The notes: a model not told the origin generated them from the letters alone. 45,377 nucleotides of DNA from Marinimicrococcus flavescens (GCA_029211145.1 JARGEQ010000083.1:1-45377); one strand, 5' to 3'. Positions 25,130 through 33,747 are shown, numbered from the stretch's first letter. Translations and numbers: made by a program.

Positions 25130-26811
25130 GCAGCCCTCGGCTTTTGAAGAACCTTGCCGAGCACCTCGTCCTTCGGTCCGAAGGCGAGCTGCTGGCCACT
25201 TTGCATCATCAGCACGAGGTCGACGGCAGCCAATGCGCTCGGCCGGTGCGCCACGACGATCACGACGCGCTTTGCCTGGCGCGCCCACTTGATGGCGCGC
25301 GTGAGGGCAGCCTCGCCATCGGCGTCGAGATTGGAGTTGGGCTCGTCGAGCACGATCAGGAACGGCTCGCCGTAGAGCGCCCGGGCCAGCGCGATGCGCT
25401 GGCGCTCCCCGCCAGACAGGGCAGTGCCGCCTTCGCCAAGCTTCGTATCGTACCCGTTCGGAAGCCTCTGGATGAGGTCGTGCACGCCCGCGCGGTCGGC
25501 AGCGGCGATGATGTCGCCGGGCTCGGCGTTCTTGGAGAAGCGCGCGATGTTCTCGGCGATGGTCCCATCGAACAGCTCGATATCCTGCGGCAGGTAGCCG
25601 ATATGGGCACCGAGCGCCACGGGGTCCCAATGCTCGATGGCCCCACCGTCGAGGCGCACACTCCCTTTGGATGCGGGCCAGGCCCCCACCAGTGCCCGGG
25701 CCAGGCTCGATTTTCCGGAACCGGTCGGACCGATGACGCCGACGGCGCTGCCGGCTTCGGCGGTGAAGGTCACGCCGCCGATGGTCGCCTTGGCCTGGCC
25801 CGGCGGCGCCACGGCCATCGCCTGCACGTCGAGGCGCGACACGGGAGCCGGCAGGGCCATCGGCTTCGGCTGCGGCGGGAGTTCGCGGGACAAGGCGGAC
25901 AGCCGACCACGGCTTTGGCGGGCCGCGACGAAATTGCGCCAGTTGGCGATGGCGAGCTCGACAGGCGCCAGTGCACGCGCCGAGAGAATCGATGCGGCGA
26001 TCATGGCACCCGCAGAAGCTTCACCTTCAATGGCCAGCCACGCACCGGAGGCCAGCATCAGCGACTGCAGCATGAAGCGGAACACCTTGCTCAGCGCGGA
26101 CAGGTCGCTGGAAATCTTCACGGCGCGCCCGTTGTCGGCGAGGAAGGCGACGTGGGCCTGCTCCCAGCGGGCGCGCATTTCGTCGGCCATGCCCATCGCC
26201 CTGATGGACTCGGCGTTGCGACAGTACGTTTCGGCCAGCCCGTTGCGCGCCGAAGAGCGCTGCCCGGCAAGGCGCGTCGGCGACTTCGTTGCGAACTCCG
26301 TTATGAGCATGAAAGAGCAAAGAACGATGATACCGGCGAGCCCTACCGCCCCGAGCAGCGGATGCAGCAGGTACAGCATCGCGAGATAAAACGGCATCCA
26401 GGGCAGATCGAAAATCGCGATCGGCCCCTGGCCGGACAGAAAATGGCGCAGCTGATCGAGGTCGCGGAGCGGCTGCTGCACACTGCCTTCACGTCCACGC
26501 CGCTGCAGCAGGGTCGACATCATCTCGAACGACAGGCCGCGCAACCTGGAATCCAGGCGCAAGCCGAGGCCAACCAGAACCCGCGCACGGATCAGGTCGA
26601 AAATGCCCTGGAAAACATAAAGAAATACGGCCAGGGCGAGCAGCGCGACGAGTGTGGGCACGCTGCGGCTGGCCAGCACCCGATCATAAATCTGCAGCAT
26701 GAAGAAGGGGCCGGTCAGCATCAGCAGATTGATAACGCAACTGAACGCGACTACGGCCATCAGCACCGACCGGCAGGACCGGAAAGCCGCATCGATCGGC
26801 GACGCTGTCAT
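25126..26811 (-). CDS. PrtD-family type I secretion ABC transporter
   Basis: A fused membrane and ATPase exporter of 561 aa. The transmembrane domain (about residues 15-310) contains LMLTGPFFMLQIYDRVL and IFDLPWMPFYLAMLYL, typical of the PrtD/AprD group that exports RTX proteases and related proteins. The ATPase has Walker A GPTGSGKSSLA (about 350), the segment GYLPQDIELFDGTIAENIARF, signature LSGGERQRIALARAL, Walker B LIVLDEPNSNLD and the switch His in VAHRPSAL. There is no N-terminal C39-like domain. The start ATG overlaps the phnE stop (ATGA), so its translation is coupled to a phosphonate permease gene, an unusual pairing. The open frame extends upstream through phnE, but that is shadow. 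Confidence 0.93.
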   Translation of the reverse strand: MTASPIDAAFRSCRSVLMAVVAFSCVINLLMLTGPFFMLQIYDRVLASRSVPTLVALLALAVFLYVFQGIFDLIRARVLVGLGLRLDSRLRGLSFEMMSTLLQRRGREGSVQQPLRDLDQLRHFLSGQGPIAIFDLPWMPFYLAMLYLLHPLLGAVGLAGIIVLCSFMLITEFATKSPTRLAGQRSSARNGLAETYCRNAESIRAMGMADEMRARWEQAHVAFLADNGRAVKISSDLSALSKVFRFMLQSLMLASGAWLAIEGEASAGAMIAASILSARALAPVELAIANWRNFVAARQSRGRLSALSRELPPQPKPMALPAPVSRLDVQAMAVAPPGQAKATIGGVTFTAEAGSAVGVIGPTGSGKSSLARALVGAWPASKGSVRLDGGAIEHWDPVALGAHIGYLPQDIELFDGTIAENIARFSKNAEPGDIIAAADRAGVHDLIQRLPNGYDTKLGEGGTALSGGERQRIALARALYGEPFLIVLDEPNSNLDADGEAALTRAIKWARQAKRVVIVVAHRPSALAAVDLVLMMQSGQQLAFGPKDEVLGKVLQKPRAA

Positions 26812-27641
26812 CAGACCAACGCCCTGCGCAGAACCGCGCTCATGATGTCGATCAGTATCACCGTCAGGACAACGATGATGACGATGGCGGCAGTCTCCGC
26901 GTATTGAAAGCTGCGGATGCATTCGTAAAGCGACTGCCCGATACCACCGGCACCGACGATGCCGAGCACGGTGGCCGAGCGCACATTCGTCTCGAAGCGG
27001 TAGAGCGTGAAGGAGCTCCAGAGCGGCATCACTTGCGGGATGATCCCGAAGATCACTTCCTGCAGCCGGGTGCCGCCGGTGGCGCGGATGCCCTCGACCG
27101 GCCTCGGGTCGATCGCCTCGACCGCTTCCGAGAACAACTTGGCGACGATACCGATATTGTGCACGGCCAGCGCCAGCACGCCCGCGATCGGCCCCAAGCC
27201 TACCGCGACTACAAACAGCAGCGCGAAAATGATCTCGTTGATGGCGCGGAACGCGTCCATCAGGCGTCGGGTCGGCTGAACGACCCACTGCGGGCAGACG
27301 TTGGCAGAACTCACGATGGCGAAGGGAACGCCAAGGAACACGGCCAGCGCGGTGCCCCAGATTGCCATCTGGACCGTCTCGACCATTTCCGAGACGTAGG
27401 CCTGCCATTCATAAAAGTTCGGCTTGAGGAAGGCAGCGCCGAACTCGGCCATATTGCGCCAGTCGGTGATCAGGCCGCCCGCCTTGTGCATTTCGGCCGG
27501 TCCCCAGCTCCAGACGAGCAGAGCCGCCAGGACGACCCACAACAGCCACCCTTGCGCGCGAGCCAGCAGAGGCGGCTGCGGCACCTCGATCCCGGCGAGC
27601 GCCGGCGCAGAATTGCGGCTGTGCGTCGTTGCATTCGCCAT
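26811..27641 (-). CDS. phnE: Phosphonate-type ABC transporter permease
   Basis: An inner-membrane permease of 276 aa. The hydrophobic segment WLLWVVLAALLVWSW near residue 32 is followed by the binding-protein-dependent transport domain (TVQMAIWGTALAVFLGVPFA, then LMDAFRAINEIIFALLFVVA). It contains the phn-specific EAA region VEGIRATGGTRLQEVIFGIIP and the end GAGGIGQSLYECIRSFQY. With PhnC and PhnD it would import phosphonates, phosphite or related phosphorus compounds. Only one permease gene is present, so it probably homodimerises. It lies downstream of phnD and overlaps the next gene by four bases. Confidence 0.92.
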   Translation of the reverse strand: MANATTHSRNSAPALAGIEVPQPPLLARAQGWLLWVVLAALLVWSWGPAEMHKAGGLITDWRNMAEFGAAFLKPNFYEWQAYVSEMVETVQMAIWGTALAVFLGVPFAIVSSANVCPQWVVQPTRRLMDAFRAINEIIFALLFVVAVGLGPIAGVLALAVHNIGIVAKLFSEAVEAIDPRPVEGIRATGGTRLQEVIFGIIPQVMPLWSSFTLYRFETNVRSATVLGIVGAGGIGQSLYECIRSFQYAETAAIVIIVVLTVILIDIMSAVLRRALV

Positions 27642-27721
27642 GGATGATCTCCCGAGTGCAACGACACAGGCTCGCGGAGGCCGCGGCCTGTGTCGTCTTG
27701 TGTCCGATCCAGTCGCGGCGC

Positions 27722-28711
27722 TTACTTCTTCAGTGCCGCGAGCTGCTCAGAGACTTCCTCAAACTGGGCCTGCAGCTCCTTGAGCTTTGCTGCCCTGTCG
27801 GCGGCCGGCATCTTCTCGTCGCCCTGGAGCTTCATGATGTCTTTGTTCAGCTCCATCTGGCGAATAGGCAGAAGCTGATTGTTGTCGGACTTCTTGAAGG
27901 GCGCCCAGCCAAGGTCGAGCAGGATCTTCTGCGCCTTCGCATCGGCATCCGGGTTGCCGCTGTTGCCGTAGCTAAGGAGCCAGCTGGAGATCTTCTCCTT
28001 GACGCCGGCATCGAGATCCTTGCGCCAGACCAGCGGGTCGGAGGGGATCAGCGGCGAGGTCCACACGACGCGGATGTTCTCGCGGGCGGCCGGATTGGTC
28101 TTCTCGAGGCGCTCGAGGCTCTCGCTGTTGTTGGCTGCGGCGTGCACGAGCTTGTTGGCGACGGCCAGAGCATTGGCTTCGTGATTGGCGTTGCGCACGG
28201 TCTTGAAGCACTGCTTGGGGTCGATGTTCCGGGCCGAGAACACAAACGTCGTCGGCACCAGGAAGCCGGAGGTCGAGTTCGGGTCGCCGATGCCGAAATC
28301 GAGCGACTGATCGCACTTCAGCACGTCGTCGAGCGACTGGAACGGACTGTCCTTGTGCACGAGGATGTGCGCGAAGTAACCTTCGGAGCCGTTGCTGGCC
28401 ACCGTCTGGGCGAACACCTCGCCATCGGCGCGGTCGACGGCTTCCATCGCCGATTTGTTGCCGTACCATGCGAGCTGCACCTTGTTGAAGCGCATGCCCT
28501 CGATGATGCCGGCATAGTCGGAAGCGAAGAAGGCGTTGATCTTGTAGCCGGTCCCCTTCTCCATGTCGGCCAGGAATGGCTCCCAGGTCGTCTTCAGGTT
28601 AGAGGAGGACTCGGTCGAGATGATGCCGAAGTTGATCTCGTCTGCGGCCTGCGCCGGCGCCACTGCCGCCGTCGCCGCGATGGCCAGCGCGGCCAGAGTT
28701 CTGCGAATCAT
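27722..28711 (-). CDS. phnD: Phosphonate-type periplasmic binding protein
   Basis: A binding protein of 329 aa with a Sec signal peptide (MIRRTLAALAIAATAAVAPA, cleavage after AQA). The mature protein shows PhnD-type segments: INFGIISTESSSNLKTTWEP, FFASDYAGIIEGMRFNKVQLA, WYGNKSAMEAVDRADGE and FGIGDPNSTSGFLVPTTFVF (the phosphonate-binding STSG loop). A charged helical tail (about 290-329) is longer than the minimal fold. It should bind a phosphonate or phosphite in the periplasm. The gene is in the order phnC-phnD-phnE, each on the minus strand. Confidence 0.93.
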   Translation of the reverse strand: MIRRTLAALAIAATAAVAPAQAADEINFGIISTESSSNLKTTWEPFLADMEKGTGYKINAFFASDYAGIIEGMRFNKVQLAWYGNKSAMEAVDRADGEVFAQTVASNGSEGYFAHILVHKDSPFQSLDDVLKCDQSLDFGIGDPNSTSGFLVPTTFVFSARNIDPKQCFKTVRNANHEANALAVANKLVHAAANNSESLERLEKTNPAARENIRVVWTSPLIPSDPLVWRKDLDAGVKEKISSWLLSYGNSGNPDADAKAQKILLDLGWAPFKKSDNNQLLPIRQMELNKDIMKLQGDEKMPAADRAAKLKELQAQFEEVSEQLAALKK

Positions 28712-28817
28712 GTCTTGGTTCCTTGCCGTTTAGCTTTCGTCGTGACTCGAAACCTCGCCGGGCATGCCCCGGGAGTCATGAAGGCCCAGCCAGCCGGACC
28801 GCAATTCGCTCGATCGC

Positions 28818-29738
28818 CTACCTGGCCGCGGCTGCGACCGCGGTATCCGCCACCCAGACAGAAGGCTCGGCCGCAACCGGTCGCGACGGCACCGTTGATC
28901 TCTGCACGCACGATGGATTCATGCTCAACCTGGGCGGAACGAGCTCCGCACTCTCCGCACCGTAGAGCTCGCTCAAAAAGGCCGGCGTCAGAGCGTCCGA
29001 GGGGCCGTCGTAGACGATACGGCCGCCGCGAAGGGCAATGGTGCGCGGACAATAGCTCAGCGCGTATTCGATCTGATGCAGCGAGACGACGACGGTGATC
29101 CCATCCTCGCGATTGACCTCGGCGAGAATGTCCATCACGCGGCGCGCCGAGTTTGGATCGAGCGAGGCGATCGGCTCGTCGGCCAGAAGGATCTCCGCCC
29201 CCTGAACGAGCGTCCGGGCAATGGCCGCCCGCTGCTGCTGGCCGCCCGACAATGCGGACCCGCGCTTGAGCGCGTGCTCGGCAATGCCGACGCGCGCCAG
29301 CGCAGCCATCGCCTGCTGCCGCTCTGATCGGCGGAACCACGCCAGGGTGCCGCGCCACGCGGGAAGCCGGCCGAGGAGGCCGAGGCAGACGTTGGTCAGC
29401 ACCGGCAGTCGCGGCACGAGATTAAACTGCTGAAAGACCACCCCGACGCGAGCCCTGAGCTTCCCAGCCGCGCTGCTGATGCGCCCTGCCGTCTGCATTG
29501 GCGTGCCGAAAATGCGCACTTGGGGCGCCGGGGTCGTTTGGCCGGCCGTCGAGTTCTTGGTCCCATCGATCGGGAGGAGGCCCGCGATCGTGCGGATAAG
29601 GGTAGATTTGCCCGATCCGGAGGCGCCGATCAGCGCCACCATCTCGCCTTTGCCAACCGAGAAATTCATGTCCGTCAGCACCGGCGAGCCCGAATCGTAG
29701 GTCTTGCAGACACCGAGCAGTTCGATTGCCGTGGTCAA
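28818..29738 (-). CDS. phnC: Phosphonate-type ABC transporter ATPase
   Basis: The ATPase of 306 aa is chosen to start at a TTG that follows GGGAGAG by seven bases; this gives [20 protein letters not shown] at the N-terminus, typical for PhnC. Walker A is [13 protein letters not shown], the Q-loop [15 protein letters not shown], the signature [15 protein letters not shown], Walker [14 protein letters not shown] and the switch His SLHQIEYAL. Compared with usual PhnC proteins it has an insert after the first strand (about 25 residues around [10 protein letters not shown]) and an Ala/Pro/Val-rich C-terminal extension of about 45 residues of no known function. It is the first gene of the phn/type I secretion operon and has a Pho box 45 bases upstream. 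Confidence 0.9.
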   Translation of the reverse strand: MTTAIELLGVCKTYDSGSPVLTDMNFSVGKGEMVALIGASGSGKSTLIRTIAGLLPIDGTKNSTAGQTTPAPQVRIFGTPMQTAGRISSAAGKLRARVGVVFQQFNLVPRLPVLTNVCLGLLGRLPAWRGTLAWFRRSERQQAMAALARVGIAEHALKRGSALSGGQQQRAAIARTLVQGAEILLADEPIASLDPNSARRVMDILAEVNREDGITVVVSLHQIEYALSYCPRTIALRGGRIVYDGPSDALTPAFLSELYGAESAELVPPRLSMNPSCVQRSTVPSRPVAAEPSVWVADTAVAAAAR

Positions 29739-29783
29739 AGCGCAGTCTCTCCCGTTTTCTAGAGGGACTGCTACAAGCCGAAG

Positions 29784-29801
29784 ATGACAATTGCGCGACA
29801 G
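29784..29801 (-). promoter_or_regulatory. Pho box upstream of phnC
   Basis: On the minus strand the site reads CTGTCGC-GCAA-TTGTCAT. It has the direct-repeat spacing of PhoB sites (7-4-7), matching the CTGTCAT half-sites at 5 and 6 of 7 positions. It lies 45 bases before the phnC start, a normal place for PhoB-activated promoters. PhoB activates such genes during phosphate limitation in proteobacteria; regulation here is inferred. Confidence 0.65.
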
Positions 29802-30027
29802 CTGCGTATGGGCTGAGTAACAATGTACGGTTATTGGAAGGCTGAGCGCCGTTTGCCGACCGGTTGCACCGCTTTCCACTGTCGGCCAAGATTCGGCGTC
29901 GCTGGCCTCCAACGAGGCCCGTGCGCATAACGGGCGCCGGGGTCATCGTGGTCGGGCCGGGTGCCCGGGCGGCGCCACTCGGGCGGTCTTGCGGCCTCTC
30001 GCGCGCGGTTGCTCGAGCGTCTTCCCG

Positions 30028-30617
30028 TCAGGCGGACGCAACTCGCCCCTCGAGGCATCGCCGGCGGCCGGGATTGCAGGCGATGTCGGCCATGATCACG
30101 GTCGCCTCGGTGCATTCGATGCCGATGCTGCGGATCGTGAGCCTTATCCGGTCCCTCTGCCGGGCGAAGACGTGCCCGACGCGGGCGCGGATCGCGGACT
30201 TCCCGGCGCTGGCCCTGCTCGTGCGGCGCGGCATCGGCTCGCCGGCGGGCTGGTTGCGACGGATGCGGCTGATCTTGCCGCGATCGGCCAGGACATGCTC
30301 GTTGGCCTTCGACCGCCAGGCGGTATCGGCCCAGACCTCCGATGCCTTCCTGCCCGCCCTGATCGCCGCCTTCTCCTCCTCCGTATGGCGCTGCCAGGTC
30401 GCAGCCACCAGGCTCGCATCGACGATCTGCCCCGACATAGGCAGCCAGCCGGCCTCCTTGATCGCCCGGTCGAGGTGGGCAAGGAGCCTGTCCAGGGCAC
30501 CGACCCGGATCAGCGCCTCGCGAACGTCCCGAAGCGTGTTGGCGTCCGGCACCGGATCGGCGACCGACAGGTTGCGAAACCGCATCCAGGAGAGCCGGTC
30601 AGGCCCCGGAATGCCCG
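30028..30617 (-). mobile_element. IS5-like transposase remnant with the catalytic centre deleted
   Basis: The minus-strand frame reads DRLSWMRFRNLSVADPVPDA, then LMSGQIVDASLVAA-type sequence with the first catalytic Asp (QIVDASLVAATWQRHTEEEK), then AGRKASEVWADTAWRSKANE and PMPRRTSRASAGKSAIRARV. In intact relatives about 80 residues lie between KASEIW and DVWADTAYRSKANE. Here the two similar SEW/DVW sites are fused, which looks like an in-frame deletion between short repeats that removed the second Asp. The N-terminus is also missing. It belongs to a different IS5 subgroup from the other copies in the window. Confidence 0.8.
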
Positions 30618-30620
30618 GCC

Positions 30621-30863
30621 ATGACGCCCATGTCCGTTCGTCTCGACCAGGCGACACGCGCCGGCTACCGGGTGCTCGGCCATTCGGACATGGGGCGCGA
30701 GCCGATGGATAGCTACTACCGTCCGCTGGGAGCGCGCGTTGCGGGTATGGAGGAGCGCCTCGAAGGCACCCGCGTTCTAGAGGACCTGCGTGCCGAGCTT
30801 GCTGCCTACAACGCCAGCGACGGGATCGTGAGCTTCGAGATGGCCGTGCTGCAGAAGCCCTGA
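30621..30863 (+). pseudogene. C-terminal fragment, probable class I SAM-dependent methyltransferase
   Basis: About 75 codons end in FEMAVLQKP, with AGYRVLGHSDMG and YYRPLGARVAGMEERLEG ahead. This pattern resembles the C-terminal helix and strand of small SAM-dependent methyltransferases. The glycine-rich SAM-binding part is absent and the frame runs straight into the IS remnant, so the gene has been beheaded by it. The first ATG is inside unrelated sequence and is probably not a real start. Family assignment is tentative because only the tail remains. Confidence 0.45.
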
Positions 30864-30923
30864 CGGGCGGCGCGATCTCATTTCCAACCACAGCACGGCA
30901 GGCATTGCCCTGCCGACGGAGAC

Positions 30924-31469
30924 ATGACGATGGACTTTTCAACGGAGTACGAGACCCGGGCCGACGCGATCGCGGAGCTCTTCAGGGCGACCTTCACCGC
31001 CTCCGAGAGCGCGGAGGAAGGGGCGCTGATCAGCGACCTCGCGCGCCGCCTGGCGGTGGAAACGCCCGCCGAGGATCTTCGCGTCTTCACGGCCTGGGAG
31101 GATGGAGCGCTCGTCGGCGGCATCTTCTTCACGCGCCTTACCTATGCGGGCGATCCGCGCACGGTCTTCATGATGGCACCGGTGGCAGTGACGGCCGACC
31201 GGCAGGGCAAGGGCATCGGGCAACAGCCGATCGCCCACGGCCTGGCCGCGCTTCGGCAGGAGGGCGTGGACATCGCCGTGACTTATGGCGATCCAGCTTT
31301 CTACGGCCGGGTCGGGTTCAACCCCGTCTTCGAGGCCGACCTTCCCGCGCCGCAACCGCTCCAGCAGCCGCAGGGCTGGATCGCGCAATCCCTGACCAAG
31401 GTGCCGCTGACGCCGCTGCGCGGGCCGGCTCGCTGCATCGCCGCCTTCGACGACCCAGCGCTCTCGTAG
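30924..31469 (+). CDS. GNAT-family N-acetyltransferase
   Basis: The protein of 181 aa fits the YhbS-like GNAT subgroup. Strand beta4 and motif A are seen in FMMAPVAVTADRQGKGIGQQ, where the acetyl-CoA pyrophosphate loop reads RQGKGIGQ. The segment YGDPAFYGRVGFNPV is the conserved beta5-helix region. It would transfer an acetyl group from acetyl-CoA to a small molecule or protein amine. A short spacer with GACGGAGAC precedes the ATG. It is not clearly in an operon with its neighbours; it lies just outside the proposed integrative element. Confidence 0.85.
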   Translation: MTMDFSTEYETRADAIAELFRATFTASESAEEGALISDLARRLAVETPAEDLRVFTAWEDGALVGGIFFTRLTYAGDPRTVFMMAPVAVTADRQGKGIGQQPIAHGLAALRQEGVDIAVTYGDPAFYGRVGFNPVFEADLPAPQPLQQPQGWIAQSLTKVPLTPLRGPARCIAAFDDPALS

Positions 31470-31821
31470 GCCCGCGACCGCGACTGTGCCGCTTTTCTGC
31501 CCGGCGGCATGTCTGCGCCCCGAGACGGGCGCTCCTCCAGTGGGATCGTGCGCAGCGCGATGAACGCCAGGCGGCTATCCGCCTGCAGGTCCGCTACGAA
31601 ACGCCTACCGCGCGTTCGCTGGCTAACGACGCAAGCCGGGCGAACCGCCGCAGAAGGTGCGCCGACCTGACGGACGGAACCGGCTGAAAATGTTGGCATT
31701 CGCGAAGCCGAACCGGACCGGACGAGGTTCGCTCGGTTAGAGATGAAGGACCGTTCGGAGACGGAAATCCGGCCCGGCGCCAGTCTCCGAGGTTCGGTCG
31801 CCCCGGCCAAACGTTTTTGAA
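31470..31821. other. Intergenic region without a recognisable gene
   Basis: Short overlapping open frames occur on both strands but none resembles a known family. The right part leads into the minus-strand terminator. A decayed gene cannot be excluded. Confidence 0.4.
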
Positions 31822-31852
31822 ACAAAAAGAAAAAGGCCCGTGGGCGGGGCCT
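31822..31852 (-). terminator. Intrinsic terminator, minus strand, probably of a former tRNA-Ser gene
   Basis: AGGCCC and GGGCCT form a GC stem. Read on the minus strand it is followed by TTTTTCTTTTT. It sits 25 bases beyond the CCA-like end at 31877, the place expected for the terminator of a minus-strand tRNA gene. No protein gene ends just upstream of it on this strand. Confidence 0.7.
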
Positions 31853-31876
31853 CGTCTCGGGTTCGCTAGAAAATAA

Positions 31877-31890
31877 TGGCGGAGGGAGTG
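31877..31890 (-). other. Probable attachment site: tRNA-Ser 3'-end fragment
   Basis: On the minus strand the site reads CACTCCCTCCGCCA. This fits the last bases of a tRNA-Ser: T-stem, 3' acceptor strand TCCCTCC, discriminator G and CCA. No tRNA body adjoins it on the right, and a matching minus-strand terminator lies to the left. This is the picture left when an integrase inserts into a tRNA 3' end and duplicates it. The integrase gene begins 155 bases to the right. The intact tRNA should be at the other end of the element, which is not in the window. Confidence 0.5.
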
Positions 31891-32045
31891 TCCGCCAAAT
31901 TTCAGTCTACCTGCGTCCGGGGAAGTCCATGATAGTCTGAAAAGATCACTCACCATCAGTACGTTGAGTGTGTATCGGGCCATTGCCGTCTACGGCAGAC
32001 CATGGCAGTCTCAGCTCCAGTGTGGGGCGGGATGTGGGGCTGAAG

Positions 32046-33281
32046 ATGGTATGGCGCAGTAGGGGTGGGAAGCTTTCGAGCCGCAAGGTCGAGACGGCAG
32101 GACCAGGCACCTACGATGATGGCGGCGGGCTGCGTCTCACGGTGCGGACGGGAGGATCGCGCAGCTGGACACTGCGCTACCAGATGGCTGGTCGGCGCCG
32201 TGATATGGGCCTGGGGCGGTTTCCGGATGTCTCGCTGGCGAAAGCCAGAGAGAAAGCGGACGCTGCCCGGCGTCTGGTCGCGGACGGCGTCGATCCTTTG
32301 GCGGAGAGATGGCGCCAGAACGCACTGACCTTCGAGAAGGCTGCCGAAGGGCTGCTGGTGAGTAAGGCGCCGGGCTGGAGGAACGCCAAGCACGCGGACC
32401 AGTGGCGCTCGACTCTCGCGTCCTATGCCTATCCGAAGCTTGGCAGCCTCGACGTGACCCGAATCGAGACGAGCGACGTGTTGGGTGTGCTGGGGCCCAT
32501 CTGGCGCGCGAAGCCGGAGACGGCGAGCCGGGTGCGGCAGCGGATTGAGGCGGTGCTCGACTATGCGGCGGCGATGGGGGTGAGGCGCGGCGACAATCCT
32601 GCCCGCTGGCGCGGCCATCTCGACCACCTTCTGCCGAAGCCTTCGAAGGTGCGGGCCGTGGTTCATCATGCCGCTCTAGACTGGCGGGAGGTGCCGTCCT
32701 TCATGGCGGAGCTGGCCAGCCGTGAGGGCACAGCTGCGAAGGCGCTGGCCTTCGCCATCCTGACCGCTGCGCGCTCGGGGGAGGTGCGCGGCATGCGCTG
32801 GCGGGAACTCGACCTAGAGGCAGCGGTGTGGACGGTGCCCGCGGACCGCATCAAGGCCGGAAAGGAGCATCGCGTGCCGCTTGAGACTGCGGCGCTGGTA
32901 CTGCTGGGCCAAGAGGGTGACCCGGATGCGCTGGTCTTTCCCGGCAGCAAGGAGGGTAGAACGCTGTCCGACATGGCGCTGACGGCGGTGCTTCGCCGTA
33001 TGGGGCGCGGACAAGTGACTGTCCACGGGTTCCGCTCGAGCTTTCGCGACTGGGCCGGCGAGACCAGCGGTCATCCGCGGGAGGTCATCGAGGCTGCGCT
33101 GGCGCACCGCCTCAAGGACAAGGCCGAGGCTGCTTATGCCCGCGGCGATCTCTTCCATAAGCGGCGTCGGCTCATGCGGGATTGGGCAACCTTCTGCTCA
33201 CGCTCGCCCGGCTCGGTCGTGGCGCTCGCTCCTGTTCCGGTCGAAACCGCACCGGGGAAGCCGGCGGCAGCGGGCACCTGA
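32046..33281 (+). CDS. Tyrosine recombinase / P4-type integrase
   Basis: The integrase of 411 aa contains an N-terminal DUF4102-like arm-binding domain (residues about 1-90: RDMGLGRFPDVSLAKARE, DARRLVADGVDPL), a core-binding SAM-like domain and the catalytic domain. Catalytic residues are R in TAARSGEVRG (about 247), K in RIKAGKEHRVPL, H-x-x-R in VHGFRSSFRDWA, H in LAHR and Y in AEAAYARGD. All are present, so it may be active. The ATG at 32046 is preferred because the arm-binding domain then starts close to the N-terminus. It faces away from the tRNA-like fragment and into the element. Confidence 0.92.
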   Translation: MVWRSRGGKLSSRKVETAGPGTYDDGGGLRLTVRTGGSRSWTLRYQMAGRRRDMGLGRFPDVSLAKAREKADAARRLVADGVDPLAERWRQNALTFEKAAEGLLVSKAPGWRNAKHADQWRSTLASYAYPKLGSLDVTRIETSDVLGVLGPIWRAKPETASRVRQRIEAVLDYAAAMGVRRGDNPARWRGHLDHLLPKPSKVRAVVHHAALDWREVPSFMAELASREGTAAKALAFAILTAARSGEVRGMRWRELDLEAAVWTVPADRIKAGKEHRVPLETAALVLLGQEGDPDALVFPGSKEGRTLSDMALTAVLRRMGRGQVTVHGFRSSFRDWAGETSGHPREVIEAALAHRLKDKAEAAYARGDLFHKRRRLMRDWATFCSRSPGSVVALAPVPVETAPGKPAAAGT

Positions 33282-33687
33282 CCGGCTGCCAGGTCAGGGA
33301 GAACTCAAGAGGCGGGCGACGAGTCTCCTCCGAGCGCGTGATGGCGCGCAGGTGCGGCACGTGCAAGGTGACGCTGCAGGGACAAGGCTTGCGAAAACGA
33401 AGGATATGGCTCGAGCGCTTGCTGCACGCAGCGTGACGGTTTCGTGATGATCCTGCCGGCGAACCTAGAAGCGCGGCTGCTCCGGTGGTTCAGCTGCTCC
33501 AGCGGATGTGGCTTCCTGAAGTCCCGCCATCCGCCGGCCAGAGGGCTGGCACCGGGGTCTTGCAGGGGATTCTCGCCGGTTTGGTGAAGGAATTGCCCTC
33601 CAAGACAATGCACAGAGGCTCCATCTCACAGGCTTACGAGTAATAATGACGGTTCGGGACATGTTATATCAATGGAGCGAACGTAAA
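33282..33687. other. Intergenic region between integrase and the AlpA-like gene
   Basis: No open frame here looks like a known protein. A short frame with CGTC near 33350 is not convincing. The region may carry integrase arm-binding sites; no clear repeat family was seen by eye. Confidence 0.35.
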
Positions 33688-33747
33688 AGTTTCCTATTCC
33701 GTGCAAGGTAGTATAATGGCGTCCATGGAAGGCCAATAAAGGGAGGT
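33688..33747 (+). promoter_or_regulatory. Promoter and ribosome-binding site of the replication operon
   Basis: A perfect TATAAT lies at 33712-33717 in an AT-rich stretch; a weak -35-like TTTCCT lies about 17 bases before it. GGGAGG sits seven bases before the ATG at 33752. The five genes that follow overlap or abut in one direction, so this is probably their common promoter. Confidence 0.5.

Noticed and set aside
26814..27408. Upstream extension of the exporter ABC frame
   Set aside because: It reads through phnE in a wrong frame. The ATG at the ATGA overlap gives the normal PrtD-family N-terminus.
31877..31965. A complete tRNA gene at the integrase side
   Set aside because: Only the last 14 bases fit a tRNA; no D-, anticodon or T-arm can be folded in the following sequence.
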